Shown: positions 8,272 through 18,371 of the stretch, one piece after another
How positions within the stretch are numbered: the first letter of the stretch is position 1
How the letters are laid out: each line of letters begins with the position of its first letter
Assembly: GCA_003565295.1 (NCBI GenBank)
Contig: PXCO01000193.1
Coordinates: 1-60,376 of the forward strand
Source of the DNA: Cyclobacteriaceae bacterium
GTDB taxonomy: Bacteria; Bacteroidota; Bacteroidia; Cytophagales; Cyclobacteriaceae
Length of the DNA stretch: 60,376 nucleotides
Reading direction: 5' to 3'
Made by a program: the position numbers and the translations under genes
Notes under the pieces: model-generated
What the model saw: only the letters and a program-made list of their open reading frames with translations
What the model was told of the DNA's origin: nothing
The model's database searches: none

Positions 8272-10173
8272 ATGGCCGAAAACGTAAAGTATAACGAAGA
8301 CAGCATCAAGTCCCTGGATTGGAGGGAGCACATCCGGTTAAGGCCCGGGATGTATATAGGGAAGTTGGGAGATGGTAGTGCCCAGGATGACGGTATCTAT
8401 GTGTTAGTGAAAGAGGTCTTGGACAACAGCATTGATGAACACATGATGGGGTATGGCCGCACCATTGATGTGAAGATCAGCGAGCACATGGTGGAGGTCA
8501 GGGACTACGGGAGGGGCATCCCCCTGGGCAAGGTCATTGACTGCGTGTCCAAGATCAATACCGGAGGCAAATATGACTCCGGTGCCTTCCAGAAATCCGT
8601 GGGCTTAAATGGGGTAGGTACCAAGGCCGTCAATGCACTTTCCTCATATTTTAAGGTGCAATCCTTTAGGGAAGGTCAGAGTAAGATGGCCATATTCGAA
8701 AAAGGGGTGCTGAAGGAAGAAAAGATGGTTGAAAAGGTTTCCGAAAGAAACGGTACCAAAATCACCTTTTCCCCGGATGGCTCGGTATTTAAGAATTACC
8801 ATTTTATCCCGGAATACCTGGAGAACCAGCTATGGAATTATGCCTTTCTTAATGCCGGGCTTACCATTAATTTCAATGGGAAGAAATTCTTTTCCGAAAA
8901 TGGGCTAAGAGACCTACTGGAGCGAAAAGTGGATGAGGAAAGCAGCAGGTACCCCATCATACACCTCAAGGGTAATGATATAGAAATCGCCATCACCCAC
9001 TCCAACCAGTATGGGGAGGAATATTATTCTTTCGTAAATGGCCAGTTTACCACTCAAGGTGGAACTCACCTGGCGGCATTCCGGGAATCCATAGTAAAGA
9101 CGGTAAGGGAATTCTTCAAGAAAGATTACGACGCCGCAGACATACGGCAAAGCGTGGTGGCGGCCATTGCCGTAAGGGTACAGGAACCTGTTTTTGAGTC
9201 CCAGACCAAAACCAAACTGGGCTCCCAAAGCGTTGGCCCGGATGGCCCTACCCTGAGGACTTTCGTCAACGACTTTATTAAAAATGCTCTGGACAATTAC
9301 CTGCACGAAAACCCGGATACCGCCAATGCACTGTTAAAGCGGATACTGCAATCCGAAAGGGAGAGAAAGGAGATTTCCGGTATAAAAAAACTGGCCAACG
9401 AAAGGGCCAAAAAGGCCAACTTGCACAATAAAAAATTAAGGGACTGCCGGGTGCATTATGACGATGCCAAGGGAAATGCTGAGTCCAAAAACCAGACCAT
9501 GCTCTTTATCACAGAAGGAGACTCTGCATCTGGATCCATCACCAAATCCCGGGACGTGCAGACACAGGCCGTATTTTCCCTAAGGGGTAAGCCGCTTAAT
9601 TGTTATGGCATGTCCAAAAAAGTGGTGTATGAGAATGAGGAGTTTAACCTCCTTCAACATGCCCTGAATATAGAAGATGGCATAGAGAACCTCAGATACA
9701 GGAAAATAGTGATCGCCACCGATGCAGATGTGGACGGGATGCACATTCGCTTGCTTATAATGACCTATTTCTTACAGTTTTTTCCTGATTTGGTTAAAAA
9801 TGGGCACCTTTTTATTTTGGACACCCCTTTGTTTAGGGTAAGGAATAAGAAAGAGACCATCTATTGCTACACCGATGAGGAGCGTCAAAGAGCTATCTCC
9901 AAATTGGGAAAGAGTTGTGAGATTACGCGATTTAAGGGACTGGGGGAGATTTCACCCGAGGAATTCGGTGGATTTATTGGAGAGAACATCAGGCTAGATC
10001 CCATTATTCTGAACAAAGACACCAAAATTTCGGATTTATTGAGCTTCTATATGGGGAAGAATACCCCTGACCGGCAACATTTCATCATAGATAACCTTAA
10101 GATAGAAAAGGACATCGTAGAGCAGGACCCCAAAAAAATAGGAGAGGAGCTGGAGGAAGTGGAGTCGGCTTAA
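8272..10173 (+). CDS. parE: DNA topoisomerase IV subunit B
   Basis: A 633-residue type IIA topoisomerase ATPase subunit. The GHKL ATP-binding motifs are RPGMYIG (24-30), [11 protein letters not shown] (48-58, catalytic Glu and Mg-binding Asn), RDYGRGIP and [14 protein letters not shown]. The TOPRIM domain has [11 protein letters not shown] near 413 and [10 protein letters not shown] near 483, and the family signature FKGLGEI follows. The N-terminus and length match Bacteroidota ParE rather than GyrB, and the partner parC lies downstream on the same strand. Together they would decatenate daughter chromosomes in the cytoplasm. The parE-parC interval is unusually long at 556 bp and holds gene remains. 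Confidence 0.95.
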   Translation: MAENVKYNEDSIKSLDWREHIRLRPGMYIGKLGDGSAQDDGIYVLVKEVLDNSIDEHMMGYGRTIDVKISEHMVEVRDYGRGIPLGKVIDCVSKINTGGKYDSGAFQKSVGLNGVGTKAVNALSSYFKVQSFREGQSKMAIFEKGVLKEEKMVEKVSERNGTKITFSPDGSVFKNYHFIPEYLENQLWNYAFLNAGLTINFNGKKFFSENGLRDLLERKVDEESSRYPIIHLKGNDIEIAITHSNQYGEEYYSFVNGQFTTQGGTHLAAFRESIVKTVREFFKKDYDAADIRQSVVAAIAVRVQEPVFESQTKTKLGSQSVGPDGPTLRTFVNDFIKNALDNYLHENPDTANALLKRILQSERERKEISGIKKLANERAKKANLHNKKLRDCRVHYDDAKGNAESKNQTMLFITEGDSASGSITKSRDVQTQAVFSLRGKPLNCYGMSKKVVYENEEFNLLQHALNIEDGIENLRYRKIVIATDADVDGMHIRLLIMTYFLQFFPDLVKNGHLFILDTPLFRVRNKKETIYCYTDEERQRAISKLGKSCEITRFKGLGEISPEEFGGFIGENIRLDPIILNKDTKISDLLSFYMGKNTPDRQHFIIDNLKIEKDIVEQDPKKIGEELEEVESA

Positions 10174-10232
10174 GGAAACTGGTTTTTTTCATATTTTATG
10201 AAAAAATATATCATTTTGCATGAAATGTGAAA

Positions 10233-10320
10233 AAATGTACCATATCATAATGGCAGATATTGTAGGGAGTGGTAAAACCGAGGATGCTAGAGGGCTTTCC
10301 TCGGCAAAGATGTTTCGTTG
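10233..10320 (+). pseudogene. Possible SatD-like N-terminal remnant
   Basis: Twenty-eight codons starting at ATG 10233 read MYHIIMADIVGSGK and stop shortly after. The YxIIMADIxxS pattern is like the start of SatD-family proteins. No SatD continuation can be followed with confidence in any frame downstream. Recognition rests on a short stretch only. Confidence 0.25.
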
Positions 10321-10399
10321 ACCTGGAAAAGGCAGCATTCGTTGGGATTAAATAATTACTATTAACTAAAGAGGACATTGGAATTAGTGTTTTGTTCGA

Positions 10400-10727
10400 A
10401 TGATACACATTCTACTTAAAATTGGTATTTATCTGTTCTCAGGATTAGTGGCAATTTCGGTTTTTGTGCCAATGAGAAAACATTTTACCCAAAAGGAGTT
10501 TGAGTTTCGGCCAATATTTTACGAGATTATGAGATCATAGAGCGGTTGTGACTTTATGTAAGTTTGTTGAATGGTATAGGTCATGCATTGGTCTTTTTTG
10601 GGGCACTGAAAATGGGTGCCAGAATAAAACAGATGACAAAGTTTCCCATGATTATTTTCTGATAGGAAATTTGGTTTCGGTTGGATCAGTGATAGTGACG
10701 ATTTTAATAATGAATTATATAAATTAA
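10400..10727 (+). pseudogene. Decayed small membrane-protein gene between parE and parC
   Basis: An ATG at 10400 opens 46 codons with a hydrophobic segment (IGIYLFSGLVAISVFV) and then stops near 10538. Further membrane-protein-like sequence continues in other frames: LNGIGHALVFFGALKMGARI around 10560-10640 and SVIVTILIMNYIN ending at a stop at 10725-10727, just 2 nt before parC. Joined across one nonsense codon and a frameshift, these pieces would make a protein of about 105 residues with three helices. I do not recognise the family. The rest of the interval (10174-10399) holds only the possible SatD remnant. Confidence 0.4.
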
Positions 10728-10729
10728 TC

Positions 10730-13324
10730 ATGAGTGAAGAGCAGCCAATAAACCCTGAGGGACAGGACGAAAGCTTACATGATTCCATTCCGGTGACCGG
10801 GATGTATAAGGATTGGTTTTTGGACTATGCTTCCTATGTGATCCTGGAGAGGGCGGTGCCCGCCATAGAAGATGGGCTGAAGCCCGTTCAGCGCCGTATT
10901 CTTCATGCCATGAAGGAAATGGATGACGGGCGGTTCAACAAGGTGGCCAATATCATCGGACAGTCCATGCAATATCATCCCCACGGAGACGCCTCTATAG
11001 GGGATGCCATTGTGAACATGGGTCAAAAAGAACTCTTAATAGAAACCCAAGGCAACTGGGGCGATGTGCGTACTGGGGACGGAGCTGCCGCTGCCAGGTA
11101 CATAGAGGCCCGTTTGTCCAAGTTTGCCCTGGAGGTGGTGTTTAACCCGCAGACCACCGAATGGCAACTTTCCTATGATGGCAGGAAAAGGGAACCGGTA
11201 ACCCTACCGGTAAAATTCCCCCTTCTTTTGGCACAGGGTGTGGAAGGCATTGCCGTGGGTTTGTCCACCAAAATCCTTCCCCATAACTTCTGTGAATTGA
11301 TAGAGGGTTCCATTCAGCTTTTAAAAGGAAAGCGTCCCCATATCCTTCCGGACTTTGCCACCGGAGGCTTGGCCGATTTTTCTGAATATAATGAAGGGCA
11401 AAGAGGGGGCAAGGTAAAGGTCAGGGCCAGGATAGAGGAAGCAGATAACAAAACCCTGCTGATCAAGGATATCCCCTACGGCACCACCACCAATTCCCTG
11501 ATAGAATCCATCATTAAAGCAAATGATAAGGGGAAGATCAAAATCAAAAAGGTGGTGGACAACACCGCCAAGGATGTGGAAATCCAGATACAATTGGCTG
11601 CGGGGCAGTCCCCAGACATGACCATTGACGCATTGTATGCCTTTACAGATTGTGAGGTAAGTATTTCCCCCAATGCCTGTGTGATCATAGAAGATAAGCC
11701 AGTATTCCTCTCCGTAAATGACATCCTGTCCTATAATACTGAGCAGACCAAAGCCCTTTTGAACCGGGAGCTTGAGATCAGAAAGGGGGAGTTGATGGAA
11801 AAACTGCTTTTTTCTTCACTGGAAAAGATTTTCATAGAAAACCGCATCTATAGGGACATAGAGGAATGTGAAACCTGGGAGGCGGTGATCGAAACCATTG
11901 ACCGGGGACTTATTCCATTTAAACCTCAATTTTACCGGGAAATCACCACGGATGATATCATTCGTCTTACCGAGATAAAAATAAAGCGAATTTCCAAATT
12001 CGATACCTTTAAGGCAGATGAACTGATGCGCAGGCTGCAGGAAGAGCTGGAACAGGTCAACCACGACCTTAACCATCTCACTGAATATGCGATTGGCTAT
12101 TATAAACGGCTGCTGGAAAAGTTTGGTAAGGGAAGGGAAAGAAAAACCGAGATACGCACCTTTGACAGCATAGAAGCCAACGTAGTAGCGGCAAACAATG
12201 CCAAACTATATGTGAACAAGTCTGATGGTTTTATAGGATATGGGCTGAAAAAGGATGAGTTTGTATGCGACTGCTCAGACCTGGACGATATCATTGTCTT
12301 TAGAAAAGACGGGAAATGCGTGGTCTCCAGGATACAAGACAAGGTATTTGTGGGCAAGGACATTATCCACGTGGCCGTGTACCGTAAAGGGGACGAGCGA
12401 ATGGTATATAATTTGGCCTATGTGGATGGGAAAAGTGGCAGGACCATGGTGAAAAGGTTCCAGGTGCTTTCGGTGACCAGGGACAGGGAATATGACCTTA
12501 CCAAGGGCTCCAAAGGCTCCAAGGTGCACTATTTTACCGCCAACCCTAACGGTGAGGCGGAAATCGTCACGGTTTACCTTACCCAGGGAGCAAAGGCCCG
12601 TATCAAGGTGTTCGATTTCGATTTCAGCACCATTGAAATAAAAGGTAGAGGGGCCGGTGGGAATATCCTCACCAAATACCCCGTAAAAAAAATCCAGTTG
12701 AAAATGGAAGGGGTCTCAACCCTCGGTGGACTGGACATCCATTATGACGGTTCTATTGGCAGGTTAAATACCGATGGCCGGGGAACCCTGATCGGAAACT
12801 TCCTGGGGGATGACCGCATCGTCGTTTTCTATAAAAATGGGGATTATGAGCTCACTAATTTTGAACTTACCAACCGGTATGAGCCAGACAGCATCCTCCG
12901 CTTGGAGAAATTTGACCCACAGAAAGTTGTTTCTGCCATCTACTTTGACGGCGGAAGCAAGGCTTACATGGTAAAGCGTTTTCTCATTGAGACCAGCTCC
13001 CTTAATAAGAAGTTCAATTTCATTTCAGACCATAGAGCATCCAAACTTGTCTTTGTCTCCACCGACAAACAGCCCCAAATAAAGGCATTGATCAAAAAGG
13101 GCAAGGAAAAGGAGGAGAAGGAGTACGACCTGGACATGTTAATAGACGTGAAAGGATGGAGGGCCATAGGAAATAAACTTTCCACTCATGAAATCCTGAA
13201 AATTATCCCTTTGGCAGCCAAGGAGGAGGAAAATAAGGACGAGGAGCTTGATGTGGGCAGCACGGTGGACTTCAAGATCAAAAAGGAAAACGATGACGAT
13301 GAAGACCAGATGAACCTTTTCTGA
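10730..13324 (+). CDS. parC: DNA topoisomerase IV subunit A
   Basis: An 864-residue type IIA topoisomerase breakage-reunion subunit. The N-terminal winged-helix domain has RAVPAIEDGLKPVQRR, the quinolone-region sequence HPHGDASIGD and the catalytic Tyr124 within AAARYIEARLS. A tower and coiled-coil region follows, and a divergent C-terminal beta-propeller from about residue 500 ends in a long acidic and lysine-rich tail. The tail ending DEDQMNLF is typical of Bacteroidota ParC. It pairs with ParE to form the heterotetramer. The trmH start lies 1 nt after its stop, so the two are translationally close. Confidence 0.95.
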   Translation: MSEEQPINPEGQDESLHDSIPVTGMYKDWFLDYASYVILERAVPAIEDGLKPVQRRILHAMKEMDDGRFNKVANIIGQSMQYHPHGDASIGDAIVNMGQKELLIETQGNWGDVRTGDGAAAARYIEARLSKFALEVVFNPQTTEWQLSYDGRKREPVTLPVKFPLLLAQGVEGIAVGLSTKILPHNFCELIEGSIQLLKGKRPHILPDFATGGLADFSEYNEGQRGGKVKVRARIEEADNKTLLIKDIPYGTTTNSLIESIIKANDKGKIKIKKVVDNTAKDVEIQIQLAAGQSPDMTIDALYAFTDCEVSISPNACVIIEDKPVFLSVNDILSYNTEQTKALLNRELEIRKGELMEKLLFSSLEKIFIENRIYRDIEECETWEAVIETIDRGLIPFKPQFYREITTDDIIRLTEIKIKRISKFDTFKADELMRRLQEELEQVNHDLNHLTEYAIGYYKRLLEKFGKGRERKTEIRTFDSIEANVVAANNAKLYVNKSDGFIGYGLKKDEFVCDCSDLDDIIVFRKDGKCVVSRIQDKVFVGKDIIHVAVYRKGDERMVYNLAYVDGKSGRTMVKRFQVLSVTRDREYDLTKGSKGSKVHYFTANPNGEAEIVTVYLTQGAKARIKVFDFDFSTIEIKGRGAGGNILTKYPVKKIQLKMEGVSTLGGLDIHYDGSIGRLNTDGRGTLIGNFLGDDRIVVFYKNGDYELTNFELTNRYEPDSILRLEKFDPQKVVSAIYFDGGSKAYMVKRFLIETSSLNKKFNFISDHRASKLVFVSTDKQPQIKALIKKGKEKEEKEYDLDMLIDVKGWRAIGNKLSTHEILKIIPLAAKEEENKDEELDVGSTVDFKIKKENDDDEDQMNLF

Positions 13325-13325
13325 G

Positions 13326-14015
13326 ATGGATAGCCTTGAGCGCGATTTCCTTAATTACCTGAGCGGGTTCATCACCGACCACAAGAAGTGCCTGATGGAA
13401 GAAGTCCTGTCCAGAAGGACCCGTTATTTCACCGTGGTGTTGGAAAATATCTATAAGCCCCATAATGCCTCAGCAGTGTTGAGGACTGCCGATTGTTTTG
13501 GGATTCAGGACATCCATGTGATAGAAAAGGAAAACAGCTATAAAATCAACCCTTACGTGACAAGAGGGGCTTCGCAATGGGTGGATATCCACAAATACCA
13601 AAACCAGGAATGCAGGGCAGTAGGTGATTGTTTCTTGGCTTTGCGTGCGCAGGGGTATAGGATTTTGGCTACAAGCCCGAAAACCGACCACAGCTTTTCC
13701 ATCCATGAGCTGGGAGCCGGGCAAAAAACGGCCCTGGTCTTTGGAAATGAACACGAAGGAGTGAGTGAAGAGGGGATAAAGTCGGCCGATGGCCTCGTGC
13801 ATATCCCCATGTTTGGGTTTACAGAAAGTTTCAATATTTCGGTCAGTGCGTCTATCTTTCTTTTTGAATTGTTAAAGAAGGCCGGGCAACTGCAAATCCC
13901 GGATTTTTATATCTCTGAGGGAGAGAAGGAAATTTTAAGGTCCAAATGGTACCGGGGCCTGGTGAAGCAGGTAAGCCTGCATGAAAGGGAGTTTTTCAGC
14001 AAACATGGACGTTGA
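13326..14015 (+). CDS. trmH: tRNA (guanosine-2'-O-)-methyltransferase, TrmH family
   Basis: A 229-residue SPOUT-class enzyme that should methylate the 2'-OH of G18 in the tRNA D-loop. All three SPOUT motifs are present: NIYKPHNASAVLRTADCFG (motif 1, residues about 40-58), VFGNEHEGVS (motif 2) and IPMFGFTESFNISVSASI (motif 3, forming the SAM-binding knot). Length and motif spacing suit TrmH rather than the longer RlmB type. It starts 1 nt after the parC stop codon and is likely cotranscribed with it. No terminator hairpin is obvious in the 85 nt before the convergent wzi-like gene. Confidence 0.9.
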   Translation: MDSLERDFLNYLSGFITDHKKCLMEEVLSRRTRYFTVVLENIYKPHNASAVLRTADCFGIQDIHVIEKENSYKINPYVTRGASQWVDIHKYQNQECRAVGDCFLALRAQGYRILATSPKTDHSFSIHELGAGQKTALVFGNEHEGVSEEGIKSADGLVHIPMFGFTESFNISVSASIFLFELLKKAGQLQIPDFYISEGEKEILRSKWYRGLVKQVSLHEREFFSKHGR

Positions 14016-14100
14016 GATTTTGCCCGGTATTAATTAAAACACCTACCAATTCAGCATATCCTTTACCCGCTCGTCTATACCTTTAGGAACTTAACCTATT

Positions 14101-15798
14101 TTAAGGCAACAGGTATACCAGTTGTACCTGACCCAGCAGGTTGAACTTATTGACGGATGTGGGGAAGTTGGGGTTGGGGTTTTGGTTACCCATCCATTGG
14201 TAATTTAGGCCTTGAACGCCTCGCAGCTGCGTATCCAACAACAGCTTATCCCACTGCTTGGACCATTGAAGCCCCATACCTACATCCACCCAGGGGCGGT
14301 ATAGTAATGGATCGGGGAAGGCACGCTCAAAGAAGCCTTTATGCTGCTCTGACCGTTCAAGGATAAGTCCCAATTTGTCCAATCCCTTCACTAAAGCCAA
14401 CTCCAAAATCTGCATATTGGTACCGTTTCCGGCACCTATACCCATGGTCTGACCCTGATGCTGAAACCCCAGCACCGCACCGTGACTGTGCCAGCTGAAG
14501 GCCGAGGACAGGTCGCCATATCGGGTTTGACGGTTAATGCTTTGACTGCCTTGGACCATCTCTCCCCTCACCTGTAGCCAGGTATCGGCTTTTGTAGTGG
14601 CAAATAACTTTTTGAACCCCATGATATAGCCCCTGGCATGCTCTGGGTTGGTTAGAAATTCCCTCCAGTTATAGGCATGGTCCCTTCTCCCATATTCGGC
14701 ATAGATTTCCATTCGGACCCCTTGAATAAGGTAACGGGCAAATATGCTAGCCTGCTGGTCTTGCCTGCGACTGTCGTAATCTACACTGTGCCCATCTTCA
14801 AAATGCCTTACCTTTTGGAAGGGCTCTAACACGGGTAGCCAATCCCTAACTCCATTGCCCTGCTCACTTCGGTACCTTTGAAAAGTGCGAGCAAGCCCAA
14901 GATGCAGGCCTTGCGGCCATTTAGGGGAGATCACGATGTTCATCGCATTCAGGTAGCGGTTTTCGTTGGGCCTGGGATTGGCGTGGCGACCGTTTAAATG
15001 CCGAACCTGGGAATAAGGCATATCGTTGGGTTCAAGTTGCCCCATAATCAGCTGTGCCTCTATGTTGCCCAGGAAGGTTTCCATTGGCCGATGGGTATTT
15101 AAGGAGAGATGGGCAAAGCCGGGGGCATGGTGGCTGAAGGTCAGGGAATGAAACTGCCCAGGCCCCCACCAGAGGTTTTCCGTGGATACCCCCATTTCCC
15201 AGGCCCCCAACCTAAGAGCTGCCTTGCTGTTTCCCCAGGCCAATCGTGCCACCCTTCCGGGGTACAGACGCTCAGACATATCACCGGTTCGCCAAATACT
15301 ATACCGAACCCTGTCAATTGCGTTACCAAACCCGGGATAACCCTGGTAGGTGGGGTTGTTGGCCAAAAGCAGACTTGGCTGGGCATATACATGAAGCCAG
15401 GGAAGCCGGTATTCTACGCCTATGCTGCCCAGGGCCTGCATGCCTGCCGCCGGAAGCATTTCATAGGGGCTTGCACCATAGGGTCTGGATCCGGAGTGTC
15501 TGGCGGATCCCCTGAAGGGAAGTAGCCTCAGCCCTCCGGGGGCTTTTATTGTGTCGGGCCGGGTGCTATAAAAAGCATCCCAGGAATCTGGGAAGACGGG
15601 GTTACCTGACCATTCGGTCTTGATCGGCCTTAGGGAAAAAGAGCTCTCCTTTTGCAACCGACCCAGCAATTGCTGCCTCCTAAGTGCTTCTTCCAATAAG
15701 GGTTGCCCGGCTACAATTACCTGAGCCCTGGCTTGAAGGCCGATAAAAGTCAATAGCAAGACCAGGCATAGGTGTTTTGGGTGAAAAATAGGAAGCAT
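14101..15798 (-). CDS. Capsule-assembly Wzi-family outer membrane protein
   Basis: A 565-residue exported protein with a signal peptide (residues 1-25, ending ARAQ). The middle and C-terminal parts alternate short amphipathic strands as in beta-barrels. The block WEMGVSTENLWWGPGQFHSL (around residues 200-220) is characteristic of the Caps_assemb_Wzi family, as are GAWE and the NYQWMGNQNPN-like ending. Wzi of enterobacteria is an outer-membrane lectin that holds capsule on the surface; in Bacteroidota the role is presumed similar. It stands alone here, far from the polysaccharide genes at 32-36 kb. Confidence 0.85.
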   Translation of the reverse strand: MLPIFHPKHLCLVLLLTFIGLQARAQVIVAGQPLLEEALRRQQLLGRLQKESSFSLRPIKTEWSGNPVFPDSWDAFYSTRPDTIKAPGGLRLLPFRGSARHSGSRPYGASPYEMLPAAGMQALGSIGVEYRLPWLHVYAQPSLLLANNPTYQGYPGFGNAIDRVRYSIWRTGDMSERLYPGRVARLAWGNSKAALRLGAWEMGVSTENLWWGPGQFHSLTFSHHAPGFAHLSLNTHRPMETFLGNIEAQLIMGQLEPNDMPYSQVRHLNGRHANPRPNENRYLNAMNIVISPKWPQGLHLGLARTFQRYRSEQGNGVRDWLPVLEPFQKVRHFEDGHSVDYDSRRQDQQASIFARYLIQGVRMEIYAEYGRRDHAYNWREFLTNPEHARGYIMGFKKLFATTKADTWLQVRGEMVQGSQSINRQTRYGDLSSAFSWHSHGAVLGFQHQGQTMGIGAGNGTNMQILELALVKGLDKLGLILERSEQHKGFFERAFPDPLLYRPWVDVGMGLQWSKQWDKLLLDTQLRGVQGLNYQWMGNQNPNPNFPTSVNKFNLLGQVQLVYLLP

Positions 15799-16225
15799 AA
15801 AACAAATTTCGCTCTTTTTATGAAGTTTACAAGCTAGTATTTGTATTTCAACAATTGTGCCTTTTTCTTATGTATGAATTTTCTTTTCAGCGGTCATTAC
15901 CTGTCCCGAACTTGTTTCGGGAACTTGTCCCGCACCGAATTTTCAGTCCCATAGGGACGGCCGATTTTGGTTGGTGCTGCAAGGCGGGCTAAGTGCAGTT
16001 TCCATGTATGGGGCTGCCTTTCCGCCATTTTTTATTGGGCTCCTCATTCTTGCGCAATGGATACCTGCCGCTCTTTTTAATTAGGTGTGTTTTTTGATAA
16101 TTGATGCCCTGTTTTATAAGAGGTGTTGATAAATGGAAAAATTTTATTCGGCACAAATGATGAATAGTTGGATGAATTCTTTAACTTGAAAGGAAAACTA
16201 TTTTTAAAAAATAATTCTTTCAACT
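15799..16225. other. Gene-free spacer with repeat fragments
   Basis: This 427-bp spacer contains an inverted family A fragment (15878-15939), a GTCCC-ATA-GGGAC hairpin near 15947-15959, and an AT-rich leader before the transposase remnant. Just upstream of the transposase, TTTAACTTGAAAG at 16181-16193 faces CTTTCAA at 16217-16223, a possible end hairpin of the insertion element. No coding sequence was found. Confidence 0.6.
15878..15939 (-). repeat. Family A repeat fragment (inverted)
   Basis: Read on the minus strand this fragment carries CCCGAAACAAGTTCGGGACA, then GGTAATGACCG and TGAAAAGAAAA. It matches about 60 bp of the copy at 43934-44006 with only a few mismatches. It lies about 80 bp upstream of the minus-strand Wzi-like gene. 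Confidence 0.75.
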
Positions 16226-16686
16226 ATGGCCAACACCTATTCAACCCTTATCGCACAAGCAGTATTTGCAGTAAAATATCGAAATGCACTTATACAGGAT
16301 GATTGGAAAAAAGAGTTATTCGGAATAATTGGAAATCTTATCAATGAAAAAAATGCAAGACTTTAATCGTCAACGGCGTTTCCGACCATGTACATTGCTT
16401 GTTTGGATTTAATCCTGACCATTCCATTTCTGAACTTATGCAATCTGTGAAAGCCAAATCATCAAAATGGGTTAATGAAGCCAGTCATCTTGGGAACAGG
16501 TTTGAATGGCAAAAAGGATTTGGGGCTTTTACTTACAGCCAGGGACAAACCGATAAGATTTACCGATATATCTTAAATCAAGAGACCCACCATAAAAAGA
16601 TAACATTTTTGGAGGAGTACGAAAGGATGTTAAAAATTTATAAGGTTGACTATGAGCAAAGATTCTTATTTGTCGCACCAATTTAA
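16226..16686 (+). pseudogene. IS200/IS605-type Y1 transposase (TnpA), frameshifted
   Basis: ATG at 16226 opens 46 codons (MANTYSTLIAQAVFAVKYRN...) that stop at 16364-16366. The homologous continuation runs in another frame from about 16352: KTLIVNGVSDHVHCLFG with the HUH metal motif (HVH), then FEWQKGFGAFTYSQ with the candidate catalytic Tyr, then YILNQETHHKKITFLEEY, to a stop at 16684-16686. Joined, the parts give about 150 residues, the normal size for a single-domain HUH/Y1 transposase in Bacteroidota. A single-nucleotide indel near 16350-16356 explains the break. No TnpB gene is adjacent. It is probably inactive unless frameshifting restores the protein. Confidence 0.85.
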
Positions 16687-16857
16687 ACGCTCATCTATAA
16701 AGCAATCGTTTACTAGGCATGGGTTTTCTACCAACTTTTGTCAACCTGGAATTTCCCTAGAATTTTGATTTTTCTTCCAATCCTTTTATCATAACAATTT
16801 TGGCATGGATTTTTCTTTTATTTTCCCTAATATTGGATAGAGAATTCCTTTATATAG

Positions 16858-17256
16858 ATGAGATGGAAACTTGTACTCCTTTTGCTGATAGGGCACACCC
16901 TGTGCCATTGCGCCCAAAAGGAAAATAAAACCGAAATTACCCCTACTAAGGACTATATCCGCCCCATCCCCGGAAAAGACGAACCGGTGGCGCAGGAAAC
17001 CCTGGACAAAGGTGAGGTGCTTATTTCCTATAACGGCTGCTACGATTGCCACCGAAAAGAAGTCCGCTCCAAGGGCCCTGCCTATAGCGATATCGCCAAG
17101 AGATACCCCCGTAAAAAGATTTATATCAGCCTGCTCAGCCAAAAAATCCTTAATGGAAGCACAGGTTCTTGGGGTAATCCGGTGATGCCTCCGCACCCCA
17201 ACCTTCGCCCCGAAGAGGCTTCCGCAATGGCCACCTATATCCTTTCCTTAAAATAA
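16858..17256 (+). CDS. Exported monohaem cytochrome c
   Basis: A 132-residue small c-type cytochrome. The first 18 residues are a signal peptide; cysteines at 16 and 18 could be lipidated, although neither lipobox is canonical. The haem-binding motif is C61-Y-D-C64-H65 and the distal Met ligand is probably Met110 in GNPVMPPHP. The segment LDKGEVLISYNGCYDCH and the final ATYILSLK match class I cytochromes of the c551/c552 type. It would carry electrons in the periplasm. The DUF481-like gene begins 66 nt later on the same strand. Confidence 0.9.
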   Translation: MRWKLVLLLLIGHTLCHCAQKENKTEITPTKDYIRPIPGKDEPVAQETLDKGEVLISYNGCYDCHRKEVRSKGPAYSDIAKRYPRKKIYISLLSQKILNGSTGSWGNPVMPPHPNLRPEEASAMATYILSLK

Positions 17257-17322
17257 GTCCCTACTTCCCTTTTATTTGTGGCCTAAAGATTGCTATTTCC
17301 AGCTTCTTAAAGGATTGCCACC

Positions 17323-18348
17323 ATGAGAATGCTTTTGTTGATTTTTTGTGTGATCATATGCCACACCATAGATGTACGTGCCCAGGAAAAAGACACGGTT
17401 TACTTCTACCACCAAAACCCTTTGATCGGAGAGCTCAAAGGTATCCGCTACGGCACCATGCTCTTCAGGGGGGAAGATCTGGGGAATTTGGAAATTGACC
17501 TGAACCAGGTGAGGACAATCAGGGCTTATGGCTATGGTTACCGCATAAAGACCGCCCATCGTGAATTTATCATGGGAGTGTTCAAACCTCATGATGAGGA
17601 CGGAAAGGTGACCGTTTACGACGGATATGAAGACCGTACCTTCACCGTACGCAATCTAAATGATGTGCAACTGATCCATAAAAATTTCTTCAGGAGGATA
17701 GCAGGAAGGGTGGGGGCAGGCTATAGCTATACCCGCAGCAGCGACATTGGACGTTGGAACGGGGATCTGGTACTGGGATATGATACCGAAAGGCTGGATG
17801 TGGACCTCAGGGGATCCATCATCATCACACAGGCAGAAGAGGTATTGGACAGGGAGAGGGAAAGCCTGCTCCTAACCGGCAATTATTATTTTAATCCTAA
17901 CTGGTTTGCCTTTGGAATGGGCGTATACCAGCGGAACATTCAACTGGGCATCAATAGGAGGATACAGCAGGGCCTGGGCGTAGGTCTTCCCATGGTTCAA
18001 CACAAAAGGGGGATACTCACCCTGCAATTAGGGATTGTCACCAACCAGGAAATCAACATTGAAGATGTAAGGACTACCAATCTCTATGAGGTGCCTGTAA
18101 TTTTGGATTTCACCTTTTTTAAACTCAACAAGCCCAAAATCAATTTTACCTCCAACCAAACCCTCTTTATAGGACTCACGCAGGGGGGAAGATACAGGAA
18201 CGACGGGGAAACGCGGATCAATTGGGAGATCGTTAACAATATTGACCTTGGGGTCAATTTTTATAATAACTTCGATAACCAGCCCCCCATACCCATGGGC
18301 TCAAACTTTGATTATGGATTGGTGTTTAACCTGGGTTATCGGTTTTAA
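17323..18348 (+). CDS. DUF481-like outer-membrane beta-barrel protein
   Basis: A 341-residue exported protein with a signal peptide (residues 1-20, ending VRAQ). A short N-terminal beta-domain (LIGELKGIRYGTMLFRGE ... RTIRAYG) is followed from about residue 120 by a barrel of alternating strands: GRVGAGYSYTRSS, DLVLGYDTERLDVDLRGS, and a C-terminal FDYGLVFNLGYRF that ends in the aromatic residue typical of outer-membrane barrels. This order matches DUF481/YdiY-type proteins. The function is not known. It converges with the T9SS cargo gene, with a long hairpin between them. Confidence 0.7.
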   Translation: MRMLLLIFCVIICHTIDVRAQEKDTVYFYHQNPLIGELKGIRYGTMLFRGEDLGNLEIDLNQVRTIRAYGYGYRIKTAHREFIMGVFKPHDEDGKVTVYDGYEDRTFTVRNLNDVQLIHKNFFRRIAGRVGAGYSYTRSSDIGRWNGDLVLGYDTERLDVDLRGSIIITQAEEVLDRERESLLLTGNYYFNPNWFAFGMGVYQRNIQLGINRRIQQGLGVGLPMVQHKRGILTLQLGIVTNQEINIEDVRTTNLYEVPVILDFTFFKLNKPKINFTSNQTLFIGLTQGGRYRNDGETRINWEIVNNIDLGVNFYNNFDNQPPIPMGSNFDYGLVFNLGYRF

Positions 18349-18371
18349 CCCCCTTTTTAAGTTAACAGTTG

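Noticed and set aside
8272-13324. DNA gyrase gyrB/gyrA
   Set aside because: N-terminus, length and pairing fit Bacteroidota topoisomerase IV (parE-parC) better; the ParE start and the C-terminal tail of the A subunit are of the ParC type.
16399-16686. Intact small transposase of 95 residues
   Set aside because: It lacks the N-terminal third, which is present just upstream in another frame, so the gene is broken.
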